From NCBI RefSeq assembly GCF_030272615.1, contig NC_081412.1:547554488-547618487 (forward strand): 64,000 nucleotides of DNA, written 5' to 3'. Source of the DNA: Cryptomeria japonica (Eukaryota > Streptophyta > Pinopsida > Cupressales > Cupressaceae). The notes under the pieces are model-generated. The model searched no databases, had not been told where the DNA came from, and saw nothing but the letters and a program-made list of their open reading frames with translations. The position numbers were made by a program, and so were the translations under genes. Of this stretch, positions 1 through 12,000 are shown piece after piece. Every line of letters begins with the position of its first letter. Positions within the stretch are counted from its first letter, which is position 1.

Positions 1-46
1 TTCCACTTTTTGCCCAAAAGTGGGACTCAACTTCTTGCACCCACCC
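1..46 (-). mobile_element. Terminal fragment of a DNA transposon (same family as 16134-27265)
   Basis: Read on the minus strand, this stretch begins GGGTGGGTGCAAGAAGTTGA and continues into an imperfect palindrome at 3-24. The same layout occurs at 16134-16180: GTGCAAGAAGATGAGTCC followed by a perfect 22-nt palindrome. At 47 the sequence switches abruptly to copia coding sequence (a VVRFG-like segment), so this is the outer end of a transposon inserted into the copia element. The rest of the transposon lies outside the window, so the target duplication cannot be tested; it should start AGGTG if the duplication is 5 bp. Confidence 0.72.
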
Positions 47-3020
47 AGGTGTTGTTAGATTTGGCAAATATGCACCATGCTTGGTAAAAGGTAAAGGATC
101 CATCTCACCGAATGGAAAGAGTAGTGCAGATGATGTCTAATGGGTAGAAGGTCTTAAGCATAACCTATTGAGTGTTGCTCAATTGAATGACAAGGACTAG
201 TTCTGGAATTCAAAAGCGAAGTCTGTAGTATAAGTGGGAAGAATGCTAAACTTATTGCCACTGGAAAGCAAACCAGAGGTAACCTATTTCAGTTGAATGC
301 CAAGATAAGTCGATGTCTAATGGCTAAGTTTGATGACAGTTGGATATGGCATAGGAGACTCTATCATATGAACTTTGACAACATTTTTAAAGCTATTAAG
401 ATCAAGACAGTAAGAGGATTATTGTTGCTGAACAAACCAGAGAATAATTTGTGCAGAGAATTTCAACTTGGGAAGATGTCTTTCTCAACTTTTAAAGGTA
501 AGTCTTTCTCAGCAAAAAATTTACTCGATCTTGTGCATACTGATTTGTGTGGTCCTATGAAAACTAGAAGTATTCAGGGAGATAGGTATTTTATGATTCT
601 TACTTATGACTTCTCAAGAATGATGTGGGTCACATTCTTGAAAGCCAAGTCTGAAGCATATGGAAAGTTCAAATATTTCAGAGCATTAGAAGAGAAAGAA
701 AGTGGTAAAAAGATAAAGAGTCCGAGAATTGATCAAGGAGGAGAATTCATTTCTGATGGATTTAATAAATACTATGAAGACAATGGTATTAAGAGGTGAC
801 TATCTTCCCCAAGGACACCTCAACAGAATGGCATAGCAGAAAGAAATAACCGGATTGTAGTTGAAGCGGCTAGAACAGTGCTGATTCAAGGAAAGGTTGC
901 TCACACTTTTTGGAGAGAAGTGGTGAGCACTGCAGTCTATACTATGAACCGGGTACTCATCAAGAAAGGTAAAAATAAAACCTCTTATGAGTATTGGACA
1001 GCGAAAACTCCCACTGTGAGTTACTTTAAAGTGTTTGGTAGCAAGTGTTATAACAAGAGAGGTGAGCATTTGAGCAAATTTGATGCAAAATGTGATGAAG
1101 GAATATTTCTTGGATATTCCACTAAGAGGAAATCTCTCAAGTGCTACAACATTAGAACATAGAAGATTGTTGAAATTATCAATGTTAGGATTGAATCCCC
1201 TGAGGAACCTGAGGAAACATGCAGTGAAGAAGTGGAAGATGAACCAGGTATAGCCTTTTGGGAATCTATTAAGAAAGAAACTTGTAAAGATCTCAATGTT
1301 CCTGCACCAATAGAAGTTGCAGAAGAAGAAGAAGTTAGTAAAGAAGAAAAGCTAGCAGATCAAGCTAGAATCATTCCTAGATATGTGAAGCTACATCATG
1401 ATCCAAAGCAAACCATAGGAGATAAAGATGCAGGTATACTCACTAGAAGAAAAGTGAAGGAGAGCTCCTGCATGATTTCTGAATTAGAACCCAAGACTTC
1501 AAGAGAAGCTCTTACAGATGAAGACTGGATTAAAGCAATGTAAGAGGAGCTAGACCAGATAGAAAAGAATGCAACATGGTCTTTGGTGCCCAGACCAGAA
1601 CATAAAAATGTCATAGGTACCAAATGGGTCTTCAAAAATAAGTTGAATGAAGAAGGCACACTTGTCAGAAATAAGGCCAGGCTTGTATGCAAGGGACACA
1701 CTCAGGAGGAAGGAGAAGACTATGGAGAAACTTTTACTCATGTGGCTAGATTAGAAGGTGTTTGAATGCTACTTGCATTTGCGGCATTTAAGGGATTTAA
1801 GGTTTATCAGATGGATGTGAAGTCTACTTTTCTGAATGGAATCCTAGAAGAGGAAGTGTATATAGAGCAACCAGAAGGGTTTTCCTTATCAGAAGATAGT
1901 GACATGGTGTGTAGATTACACAAAGCGTTATATGGACTTAAACAAGCACCTAGGACATGGTATGAAGGGCTACACTCTCATCTTGTGAATATTGGATTTC
2001 AAAGAACAAGTGAAGATAGCGACATCTACTTGAAATCAAAAGGTGATTAGATTCTGATTTGTGAAGTGTTTGTGGATGACATAATCTTTGGAGGAGATGA
2101 TAGAATGAGTCATGTGTTTGGAGATGAAATGAAGAAAGAGTTTGAGATGTCTTTGATAGGAGAAATAAAGTTCTTCATTGGGTTACTAATTCAGCAAATG
2201 AAAGAGGGTATCTTTATTACCCAGTCCAAGTATGTCAAAGAGGTATTGAAGAATTTTGGCATGGAGGAAAGCAAAATGGTTGGTACACTGATGGTGACTG
2301 GTTGTAAATTGACTAAGGAAGATGATTCAGCACTGGTGAATGAAAAGGAGTATCGGTAAATGATCGGTAAGCTGTACTATGTGGTGCACAATAGACTAGA
2401 TATTGCTCATGCAGTGGGCATAATTGCTCATTTTCAGAAATATCCAAGAGAATCCCACTTGGTAGCTGTCAAAAGGATTCTTAGATATCTGAAAGGAACA
2501 ATTGATTATGGATTGTGGTATCCATATAATGGTGAGTATACTCTTAAGGTATATACTGATCTCGATTGGGGAGGCAATGTCAATGACCGGAAGAGCACAA
2601 TCGGTGGAGCATTCTTTCTTGGTGGAAGATCAGTATCATCAACAAGTAAGAAGCAGAGTTGTACTTCTCAATCTACAGCTGAAGCAAAATATGTAGCAAC
2701 ATTTATGAACTGCACTCAAGCAATTTGGATGAAGCATGTATTGGAAGGTCTTAAGCTACCTATATCTGAACCGGTGAACATATTTTGTGACAATACAAGT
2801 GCAATAAATATTTCCAAGAATCCGGTATTACATGCTAGAACTAAGCACATTGAGCTTAAATAGAATTTCTTGAGAGAGAAAGTCTAGAATAAGGAGGTTG
2901 CATTACAACATGTTTCCAGTAAGGAGCAGCTAGCAGATATATTCACTAAGCCCTTACTGAAGACTACTTTTACCTATTTGAGAGGTGAATTAGGGATTGT
3001 GCCCCTTCATGAAGTCAACT
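47..3020 (+). pseudogene. copia-1 pol polyprotein (integrase, RT, RNase H), stop-riddled
   Basis: One reading frame can be followed for almost 3 kb with no clear frameshift, only in-frame stops (797, 1160, 1541, 1763, 2048, 2357, 2861). The GAG-pre-integrase finger (about 345-480) keeps both His but has Phe for the last Cys of the HHCC set (CREF instead of CKEC). The integrase core shows HTDLCGP, TYDFSRM and PQQNGIAERNNR (536-850). RT (about 1583-2350) shows YQMDVKSTFLNG and VFVDDIIF, so both catalytic Asp sites are present. RNase H (2360-2860) shows YTDLDWGG, STAEAKYVA (usual family form AEAEY, so an acidic residue is replaced by Lys) and FCDNTSAI. The final coding text is DIFTKPL-like at about 2937. 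It is non-functional. Confidence 0.88.
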
Positions 3021-3286
3021 AAAAGATATGTGCTCCGCATCAGTCAAGTACTACAAATGATAAATCATTTACGATTTATGGGTTGAAGGATGCTACTTCT
3101 TAGGTGGAGAAGCATAGTAGATTTTGGAACCTTATGCCTCCACTTTGGCATTGCTATCAAAGGGGGAGAAGATATGGAAGATATAGATATGATAGATGTA
3201 TGGGGAGAAGATATCTGATGATAAAGACACACTGGTTTATGATGTTTCTAATTGCAATATTACACTTGAGTATTGCCATCAATGCC

Positions 3287-3298
3287 AAAGGGGGAGAT
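3287..3298 (+). promoter_or_regulatory. Polypurine tract of copia-1
   Basis: AAAGGGGGAGA sits directly before the TGTTGG LTR start. The same tract precedes the 3' LTR at 56097. It is the primer for plus-strand DNA synthesis in this group. Confidence 0.8.
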
Positions 3299-4671
3299 TG
3301 TTGGATATCATTGGCATATGATGAACCGGTATGTTGATATGATGATAATGTATGTTCTCATTGATGTCAATAAGTTCAAGTGAACCGGTATGAAGAGGTA
3401 TGAGGAGATTCAGTGAACTGGTGTAGGGGTTTCACTAAGTGTGATTATCGGTTGGTAGTCTCAGCTCTATGGTTATCGGCTTGTTGATCCAACTTGTGTG
3501 ATGAACTGATGATACTCTATGATCGAGGTGCCACATCATCTTTGAGTGCATAAAGGATTGAGGTATGAGAAGATCGACCGCATTTGAATTCTACCTCAGG
3601 AATGATTATTCTTCTTAGTGGCATAAGAAGAAAACGTGATGGGTTACTGATTCCAATGAGCGATGATGAATGAACAATGCAGATTGACTTGTGATCTATT
3701 TGAAATTGTAAATTCTCTATGCAATATGTTTGGATGGTCAGGATGAGACCGCCTGTGTTGTAAACCTAAGATGTTTAGGGTTTAGGTTTTATGCCATTGA
3801 CCTTTCTGTTACCTATAAGATTGATGATGTTTGTATTGAAAAGTTGTTGGCAAATGTTTTGTGTGTATCAGAGTGAAGAGATACTTGATACTTGCTAGGC
3901 CAGTAAAGAGGGAAACTACAAAGTGTGATTGCAAAGTAGAGGATACGAAAAAGATCTGCCTTGGCATGTAGTGCTATTATCAGATCATAGTTTTACCTGT
4001 TGTCTTTTAACCATTGCAACAGTTGGAAAATCCCTTTATCAGGTAGCTTTAACAAGCTTATTGTAAAACCTGTAACCAGGTGACTCAAGATCATTATGTT
4101 CTTTAAATCCTCTAGCAAGGTAACCTTTAATAGGGTTTCAACCTTTAACAGGGTATATAGCCATCCCTTAACCGGGTGATCTCTAATAGGATCGGTTCCT
4201 AACAGAACCTTATTGTAAAGTCTTTAACCAGACTAGGCTCCTAATAGGGCGAGCTTCAAAAGAGTTCAAAACAAGCTTGTAGGTATTCATTCCCACCGTG
4301 ATTTTTCCCATTTGGGTTTTCACATGAAAAATTTGTGTGTCATGTGTTATGCATTTTTCATGTGATGTTTATGATGTATTTGGTTGAAAGATCATGCATG
4401 TAGAGTTAATAGGTTATGGTATTACTAGCGTACCATGTGCATATGTTTATGGGTGAAAGTTGATGTTGTACATTGATTGTATTTGAAGTATTCAGACTTA
4501 TCAGTTTATGGTGTCTGGTGTCTTACTTTGTTTGACTGTTATTGCATGGTTAATTTCAGTAATGGTGATAACCAGTTGGTATTTCTTTAGCTAGATAAGT
4601 TGTTAAGAGTTTTTATTTGTACAGATTCACCCCCCCCTCTCAATACCTGTTGGGGTATCTATTGTTTATCA
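3299..4671 (+). repeat. 3' LTR of copia-1
   Basis: It starts TGTTGGATATCATTGGC right after the polypurine tract and ends TTATCA at 4671, after the run of C (4630-4637) that also precedes the ends of the LTRs finishing at 51072 and 57714. Length is about 1.37 kb. The following five bases (TTATT) would be the target duplication, but the other copy is outside the window. Confidence 0.75.
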
Positions 4672-4681
4672 TTATTCATAA

Positions 4682-5935
4682 ATTGAAACAGATGTGTCAG
4701 TGATTAATTTGTGCAATACCAAACAAAAAAATGGAGAGTCCTTTGCTTCATTCTTACAACAATGGAGAGTTATTGCTAGTCTATGTTCTTGTGATATCCC
4801 ACAAAAACAAATGGTGGAAATGTTCACTCAAAACGTCAACAAGGATATTGGATATGAACTAAGAAAAGCATTTTTGTCCACTTTAAAGGAATTCGTTGAA
4901 AAGGGATTGGCATTTGAGAAAGTACTTATTGAACAAGGCACCATTAAGATATTCAAGGATAACAAAGAGGAGTCAAATGGGAAAGATAAATCCCGCTTTT
5001 AGAACAAGAACAAGAACACAGTTAATGATGGGATAGTAGATACAAACATGGTGAAACCAAAGATGACTTTCCCTGGTACAAGTTCATCCAATTCAAATAA
5101 TCAAGTGAATGCTCAAAGGCCGTCAAAGCCTCCAAAAAAATACACTCCATTGGGAGAGATAATTGAGACAACATTTAAGAAATTGGTCACAAACAAGCTT
5201 CTAACAATACTAGACAATCCACCTTATGAACCAAAAGTTAAACTTGCATGGTGGAATGATGATGAGTATTGTGAGTATCACAAGAGAAAAGGACAAAAGA
5301 CTAGTAATTTTCATAGATTGAAGAATATCATAAAAGATCTTATTGACAAAGGCAACATAGAAGTTGATGGTCACATTTCCAATGAGGAACATGCAATGTT
5401 TAAGGAACCATTCCATAAACATGATAAAGGAAAAGCCAAGGTAGATAATCAATCCAATTATGCTAAGATATCCTATGATTATGATTCTACCAATAACTAT
5501 ATTTCAATGGACATTCATGTTTCTACTATTATTATAAAGGACAAAACTCCCAAAGTTTCTACCCAAAGGAGTAAATTTGTTTTGAAATGCATTGGAATGT
5601 CATCATCATCAACCCCTGAATGTAATGTCACGACCCGTTGAGGTAAATTCATCTTGCAAGGTGTTCCATCCAAAACCACAGCTTCATCATCTACCAAAAA
5701 TGAGTATGACCTTGTAGATCAATTAAGGAAGACACTCACTTTCATTTCCATCCTTGAGCTTTTGCATATATCCCCTTCACATAAGACTATTCTTGACAAA
5801 GCACTGATAGAATCCTTTATACCCACTGATCTAAATGTGGACCAGCTTCAAGCCATGGTGGGATACCTTTCCACTCCACATTTCCTTACAATCACAGAAG
5901 TCGATGACGTATCCATATTCCAACCACATAATGCA
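4682..5935 (+). pseudogene. Ty3/gypsy Gag fragment
   Basis: One frame runs from 4682 to about 5935 with stops at 5000 and 5639. The first segment contains ESFASFLQQWR, typical of a retrotransposon Gag domain. At 5272-5345 there is a zinc-knuckle-like segment, CEYHKRKGQKTSNFHRLK. Related Gags have C-x2-H-x4-H-x4-C there; the central His has become Gln and the last Cys has become Phe, so it would not bind zinc. The stop at 5639 lies in a TTR-stop-GKF context and probably arose from CGA. The N-terminus was removed by the copia-1 insertion. Confidence 0.72.
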
Positions 5936-6529
5936 CCTCCATATTGAAGCCTTTCTACATAAAATTTGTATCAATCGAGTCTTGATAGATGGAGGAGAAG
6001 GTCTAAACATTTGTAGATTAAATACTATTAAGCAATTGGGATACTCTAAACAAACTGTGGATTCAAGAAATAAATTCACCATCAAAGCATATGATGATGA
6101 AGAACACTCATCGAAAGGAACAATCACCTCACCTTTAAGAATTGGGCCAGTGACCAAGGATGTGTTTTGCCAAGTCCTTGATTTAGATCTCACCTACGAC
6201 ATACTCTTGGGACGTCCATGGATACATGAAATGAGAGTAGTAACCTCAACATATCATCAATGTATCAGATTTCCACACAATGGAGTCGAAGTGACAGTAA
6301 AAGGTGATCCAAACTCATTCATATATTGCAACAACCTACAATCAAGAATAGAAACAATAGTCTCTATCAAACAATAGGCTATTTAGCATATGTTGATCCA
6401 GAATCCTTGAAAGCTTCTACATCAAAACAAGAAGAGATCAAAGGAAAATTCAAGGTTGAAGACACGCTATGTGGTGAGTATATCTTTCATGTTGATCAAC
6501 TCCCACTATCCCCTAAGACATTTAGTTGA
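5835..6529 (+). pseudogene. Ty3/gypsy retropepsin-like protease fragment
   Basis: After a frameshift near 5930 the frame reads VLIDGGEGLNICRL, the DGG form of the aspartic protease active site seen in plant Ty3 elements. Further on comes YDILLGRPWIHEMRVVTS, the conserved C-terminal flap and helix motif (about 6197-6250). A second frame change near 6330-6375 leads to an open segment ending at 6529. No reverse transcriptase follows, so the pol centre has been deleted. Confidence 0.78.
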
Positions 6530-7290
6530 TAGGAACAACCCACAAACAATTTGCAATTCCAAGGAATTGGGTGTGAACCACCTAGTGTTATGGCTACAAG
6601 TCTGAATGCAAATCTCATCTAGTGGTGCAATCAGATCTTGATATCAATAGTCCTAAGAGTGGTTCCAACAAATAATCTATTGAATATATCACCATCCCTC
6701 TTGATAACTCATGTAGCCTTACTATTTCATCAACTTATTCCATTTCCACTCTGCTCCTAGACTTGGATCAACAAGAATTACAAAAACCCTTAATTATTGG
6801 GGATCAAAAATCAAGCTTTGAAAAGAAAAATCTAAAATTAAAAGATAAAGAGAAGTCCTTCAATCCAAATAAAAATTAAAAGCTATTGGAATCTGTAAAA
6901 ATCAAAGTAAAGGATAAAAATCCTATGAAGGAAAAATAACAAGAGTTGATCTCCCCTAATATCAAAATAAATGAGGGCAAAAGTTCTAAAATTTCAAGTC
7001 AAAAGGTATACTTATTTATCCTTAATCTCCATCATGTCATGCTACTTTCACTTCTTTTCACAATCATAAGCCTTTTTCCTTCATCCACTTGTTCCACATA
7101 TCCATCCCCTTTTGGCAATATATCACATTGAAATGGACCTTTAATGGAACTTCCTTGAGGGACTTTGTTGTCAGGGATGCCCAAGCTTCTTTAGGTGACA
7201 TGCATATGGACCTACATAGTTCACACACTAGTAATTCTACCTTACTTCCTTGATCAAGGAAGACAATCAATGGAGCTATACATCATTTAG
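6530..7290. other. Deletion-scar region between protease and integrase C-terminus
   Basis: About 760 bp lie where RT, RNase H and most of integrase (normally over 2 kb) would be expected. I see no RT motifs in either strand. Short open frames here are not recognisable. Confidence 0.5.
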
Positions 7291-7545
7291 TCAAGGAATG
7301 TCGCAGCTATAATCATAAGGTAAAACCTCACACATTTGAGGCGGGTGACTTAGTACTAAGAGAGAATCCTAAGAATTAGCAAGATAGAGAAAATAAGGGT
7401 AAGTTTGAACCAAATTGTTTTGGCCCTTATGCAATAACAATAGTATATGGATATAGTGTATATCATCTCTCAACACCACATGGAGAACCTTTAAAGGATC
7501 CTATCAACACCATGCACCTTGGCAGGTTTTACATAGTTTTTCAGA
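7290..7545 (+). pseudogene. Ty3/gypsy integrase C-terminal domain
   Basis: The translation contains KVKPHTFEAGDLVLRENPKN, then GKFEPNCFGPY, and ends PINTMHLGRFY. This matches the GPY/F-type integrase C-terminus of plant Ty3 elements (GDLVL, GKFxxNWxGPY, PINxMHLxRFY). An in-frame TAG interrupts it at about 7377, and Trp of the NWxGPY core is Cys. It marks the end of pol. Confidence 0.82.
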
Positions 7546-8992
7546 GTATCCCAATATCAAAAATACAAATATATATATATATATATCAAAAATATAAAAT
7601 AATAATAAAAATAAAAAATCGTCACTATGGTGAAAACTTGGCAAATAGGCACCTTGTGACACAAAAAAATCAAACATTGAAAAAAGTAAAGAGAAATAAA
7701 TTTGTCCAATGGTGAAAACCACTTCAGTGGCGACCTGGGCAAGTGCCATGGTGAAAACTAGGTTACCGACGCCATGTGTAAAGACGTTACTGCTCCCTCC
7801 TTTAAGATTCAATCTCATCCTTTCACTTTGCACACACTCACGACCTACCATCCCATAATAAATTTACCCATTCCCATCATGGCTAGTTATTGGTCTACTT
7901 AATATTAGTTTGTCATTCATAATAAACCCCTTTTCACCCTTTCCTTCCATAATAAATCAGGTCCAATTTGTAACTGGGACAAAATCCTAAATCTAGTGAT
8001 GGAAGTGGTACCCTAAGCATCCCATGTTTTGAGGTGCATCATCTTTTCATTCCTCCTTTTCACACATAATCCGCAATAAAAGGTCACTTGTATCGTCGAT
8101 TCACAATAAAGTTGTGTTCTTCTTCGTAATAAAAGTATATGTTTCATGGATTCAATCAGTTTCACGTGAGACACAATCAGCAGTGGGCTTCAACAAATCA
8201 AATCTTCCAGCAGACTTTGGCAACATGGTTTTTCAGCATTATTTGTCCTTTATCAAGAAAATGACATTGTGACCAGATCAACACATGTTAACATATGTGG
8301 CAAGAAACACAAATAACTTGAGGGTTTCATTAGATTTGGTATCAAGTCTTGGTTTTATTTTAATTTTATCTTTTATGGTCACATGTCTTTTAGCTTTTCT
8401 TGGATGTCTCTGACTAGAGATTTTATCTCCAGGATGTCTTTGACTAGAAAGGCGAGGATGGGTTATGTTCGCCTATTTCTGCTGGTTGTGGATTGTCTCT
8501 TAGTAATACTATGTCTTATCTAAGGATATGAGGACAATGTGAGTCTAGTTTGAACTAGGACATTCCTTGTTTGTGACTGTCTGATCTGCATGCAAATAGG
8601 TACAATGACTTTCTAGGTCAAACTTATACTTGGATGGTCATAACCTATTTTCCATAATAAATCTCAATAATGATAATAGCACAATAAGATCTTTCACCTC
8701 CATATCTTCTACCTTCCACCCCCTTTTTTCCCATTTGTCCTGCATTGTCCCTTCTTGAGTCCATGTAGTCTGGTATCACATGATAATGACATGCCAAAAA
8801 TATTTGCATCAATGTATGTTAGTTTGTCTCATTACATGCATATAGAAATCATAATAATATCACATCCTACACACACCACTTGTTAGTACATAATATAAGC
8901 ATTATATGTATGCATCCATTGACATTAGAGCATATACATCTTCATTATACAAAACCTTCACATAAAAATTACAAAAAAATATATAATACATC
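7546..8992. other. Non-coding 3' region of the Ty3 element
   Basis: No gene is seen. It contains an (AT)n run (7571-7586) and three imperfect repeats with a GTGAAAAC core at about 7632, 7711 and 7752, a form common just after integrase in long Ty3 elements. The remainder is AT-rich with scattered CAT-rich words. Confidence 0.5.
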
Positions 8993-10818
8993 TGATGCTC
9001 TGCAAAAAAGATTAGAAAATCCGTTTGATGGCAACACACACAAGAGCACAAGAAACAAATGTTAGTATTAGCAACAAAAGATTATCCTAAATAGGCATAT
9101 CAAGAGAGATATTAAGCATGAAATAGAAAGCATACAAACATAGAATAGATAAACTATACTCCTCCAAATGCTAATCAAGATGCTCATAGTTGCTCCTCCC
9201 TTGTTCCTCTCCTCTCCAAGTTCCACATGAGTGTAGCTCTCAGCTTTTAGCACTAGCCATGGATGCCATATGGAGATTCAAGATGGTTGAAAATGATAAG
9301 AAAATGCTATGCAAGTGTAGATAGTGATGCTATGAAAAAGCTCTATACTAATACCAGTATAGCAACAATACTCTAATGCTTCCTTCTTTGCTTGAGGAGA
9401 AGGGTTCTATTTATAGAAGAAATAGGGAAATGAAGGGTTAAGATTGAGCAATCTTAACAATGGTTAGGATTGAAAGATATTCAATCCATGTGATACTTTC
9501 AACCCAATCCCATGTTGACAAGTGTCACCATGAGGAGGCTTGAGAGGAGAGATAAGGAGCATTAAATGCTTGAGGGGACATGATGGTTACCCTAGGGGGT
9601 TGGGTTAGGGTTAGGTTAATGGATATTCCTTTTATCCAAGGGATAAATGAATGTGCAAGGGTTAAATGGTTACCTTAGTCAAAGAAATAAATGCTTTGAG
9701 GAGACCCATGAGTCAAAAGGATGGTTAAGTTAGAGGAAAGTCTCTAACCAAAGGTAAAAGGTGAGTTAACCATAAATGGTTATGTAAGAGCCTTTAATGG
9801 TTTGGAAGACTTTAGAGGTTAACCATTTGAAGACTTAAAGCCTTAAATGTCTTTCAAAGACTTTGAGGGCTTTGAGAAGTGACTCCAAGTTGCTTAGGAA
9901 TGTGACAATATTTAGGGGGTGAATTAGGCTAATTAGAAGGAGTTAGAAGAATCTAGAAGGGATTTAGGCATGCAAGTGGATTTTGTAGGAGAATGCAAGT
10001 GGGAGGAATTTCGGGATTTTCAATTAAAATAAAATCATTTATTTCAATTAAATAGTGTAATTTGCATTTGGATAGATATTTAAATAAATATTAATTTATT
10101 TAAATGAGAAAAAGGAATATAAAGCAATAAATGCTTGAAGACTTTAAGGGAAACCTTTAAAGGCTTAAGAAGACTCTAGAAGGAAGCCATTAAGTTTGAA
10201 GACTTTAAGGGAAACCATTAAAGTCTTAAGAAGACTTTAAGGGAAGCCATTAAGTTTGAAGACTTTAAGGGAAACCATTAAAGGCTTAAGAAGACTATAG
10301 AAGGAAGCCATTGAGTTTGAAGACTTTAAGGGAAACCATTAAAGGCTTGAGAAGACTCTAGAAGGAAGCCATTAAGTTTGAAGACTTTAAGGGAAACCAT
10401 TAAAGGTTTCAAGTGGGTGATGATAAATAGGATTTTAAATAAATAATTTATTTAAAATAGTTGTGCAACTTGCATTTGTAGGAAAATGCAAGTGGGTGGA
10501 GGACAAAGGTGATTTAAATAAATGTTAATTTATTTAAAATTTGAGAGATGAGATTTTGGGGGATTTAAATAAATATTAATTTATTTAAATGTGAGAGAAG
10601 ATTTAATTAAACAAATATTATTTATTTATTTAATGAATGGTCTGAATTTGGTTAAGTGAATTAAATCAAATAAATTGAATAATTTATTTAATTAATAGGA
10701 GAAGAGGGTTAAGATGAATTAATTAAATATTAATTTAATTAATAATTGATTGATGGTTACAAAATCATATAAATACTAAATATTCATTTAATTAAGTGGA
10801 CAGATTTATGTGACTACA
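8993..10818 (-). mobile_element. Solo LTR with 5-bp target duplication
   Basis: On the plus strand the unit starts TGATGCTCTGC and ends GTGACTACA. It is flanked on both sides by ACATC (8988-8992 and 10819-10823), an exact 5-bp duplication. On the minus strand it reads TGTAGTCACATAAATC... and has a TATA-like CTATAAATAGAA at 9409-9420, followed downstream by a transcribed-like segment resembling that in the LTR at 61455-62975. No coding or polypurine tract is attached, so unequal recombination between two LTRs is the likely origin. At 1.83 kb it is a long LTR. Confidence 0.78.
10130..10410. repeat. Tandem repeat, about 61-62 bp, about 4.5 copies
   Basis: The unit contains GAAGACTTTAAGGGAAACCA then TTAAAGGCTTAAGAAGACTC and AAGGAAGCCATTAAGTTT. 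Copies differ by few bases. More degenerate relatives precede it from about 9770. It lies inside the solo LTR, upstream of its TATA-like box in LTR orientation. Confidence 0.85.
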
Positions 10819-11979
10819 ACATCATATTATCTACATAGATTGCATTGCATTAAAGATTGCATCTCATAATCATCATAATCATAGAATATAAGCATTATAA
10901 AATCATGTATGCATCCATAGCATAAATCATCACATAGACACATCGACATATAAGAATGATGAAAATATCATGAATCATATAGAAAGCATACATATACTAC
11001 ATCATCTCATAATAAAGAATATAGAATCATCACATAAGAATGCATGCATATAATTGCTACAAAGCATAGGTCATCTCATATATATATCAAAAATATCATT
11101 GTCATGATACAATGATGTCAAAATATCATATGGCTACAAAATCACCTAAAGTTGTCTACATAATCATACAAAAACTAATACAAAATGGGATCCAAGAGAC
11201 CTATGATGAAGACCCTCCCTCGAAGCCAACAGGCCCTCAACAAAATCTGAGCACTCGAAGGCCCAGCCCCTGGATCATTTCATTGACCCCCTCTTGCAGA
11301 CGTAGTGGTACCTATGTCTATCACATGGTGTTTCTCATTAGGCTCTATCCTAGTGCTTATGATTATCACATGACGCTACGTCCTATCAATGTATATGCTT
11401 ATCACATTGCACTTGATCATATTTTTGCTAGAGCACTCGCTGGATTCTATCAATTCAACATCTTATCTGCTATCATCTTTGCAATCTATCTTGCTAGAGA
11501 ACTCGTCGAATTTTATCAATTCAACGGCTTATCCTAGACCTGCTTAGCAATTTTATTCTATCCTTGTTAGGGCACTTGTTCAGTGAATCCTCTCAATATC
11601 TTATCCAATTGGTGATGCATGTCTATCACATGGTTATCGATGCTAGCCTTGTTTTCAGTTTGTCTTCCCTAGGGCACCTATTTGAGTGAATCCTCTCAAC
11701 AGCTTATCCAATTGATAGCATATGTTCATCACAAAACTGTCAATTTTGGCCTTTTAAGACATAGACATTATTTTGTTGATTCCTCTTGAGTCAGTCTTTT
11801 TCCTACATGACTTTGTCACCATATCTTATCAGTCATTTCTAGCCTTTCTTTCTTATCGAGAGATTGTCTGCTATCTTTTCAAAAAAAAAATCATCCAATC
11901 TCTCAAGGGGCCATATCATTCCCGTCTTGGGGCAACTTTGTGTCAGTTTATCTTCTTTGAAACAACACGACAAGTTGTG
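10819..11979. other. Non-coding 3' region of the Ty3 element, continued
   Basis: This is the sequence to the right of the solo LTR. It is rich in CATA/ATCAT words, with partial similarity to 8850-8960, for example ATGTATGCATCCAT in both. An open frame at 11112-11537 has no recognisable domain and I do not call it a gene. Confidence 0.4.
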
Positions 11980-12000
11980 TTGTCTCAAAGAGGGAAAAAA
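11980..12000 (+). promoter_or_regulatory. Polypurine tract before LTR at 12001
   Basis: GTCTCAAAGAGGGAAAAAA lies directly before TGTAAACACC. The minus strand at 62976-63000 shows the same arrangement, GTCTCAAAGAGGGGCAAAA before TGTAGACACC, and both have a TTCTTTGAAACAA motif a few tens of bases further upstream. The two elements therefore belong to related families. Confidence 0.75.

Larger units (their letters stand above)
47..4671 (+). mobile_element. Ty1/copia retrotransposon, 3' part (copia-1)
   Basis: This is the 3' portion of a copia element: end of the protease/GAG-pre-integrase region, integrase, reverse transcriptase, RNase H, polypurine tract and 3' LTR. The domain order integrase before RT is diagnostic of Ty1/copia. 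The left part, including the 5' LTR and gag, is outside the window beyond the transposon insertion at 1-46. On the right it ends with a CA dinucleotide at 4670-4671 and is followed directly by Ty3/gypsy gag sequence, so copia-1 inserted into that element. It is closely related to the copia element at 56654-61448. Confidence 0.9.
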
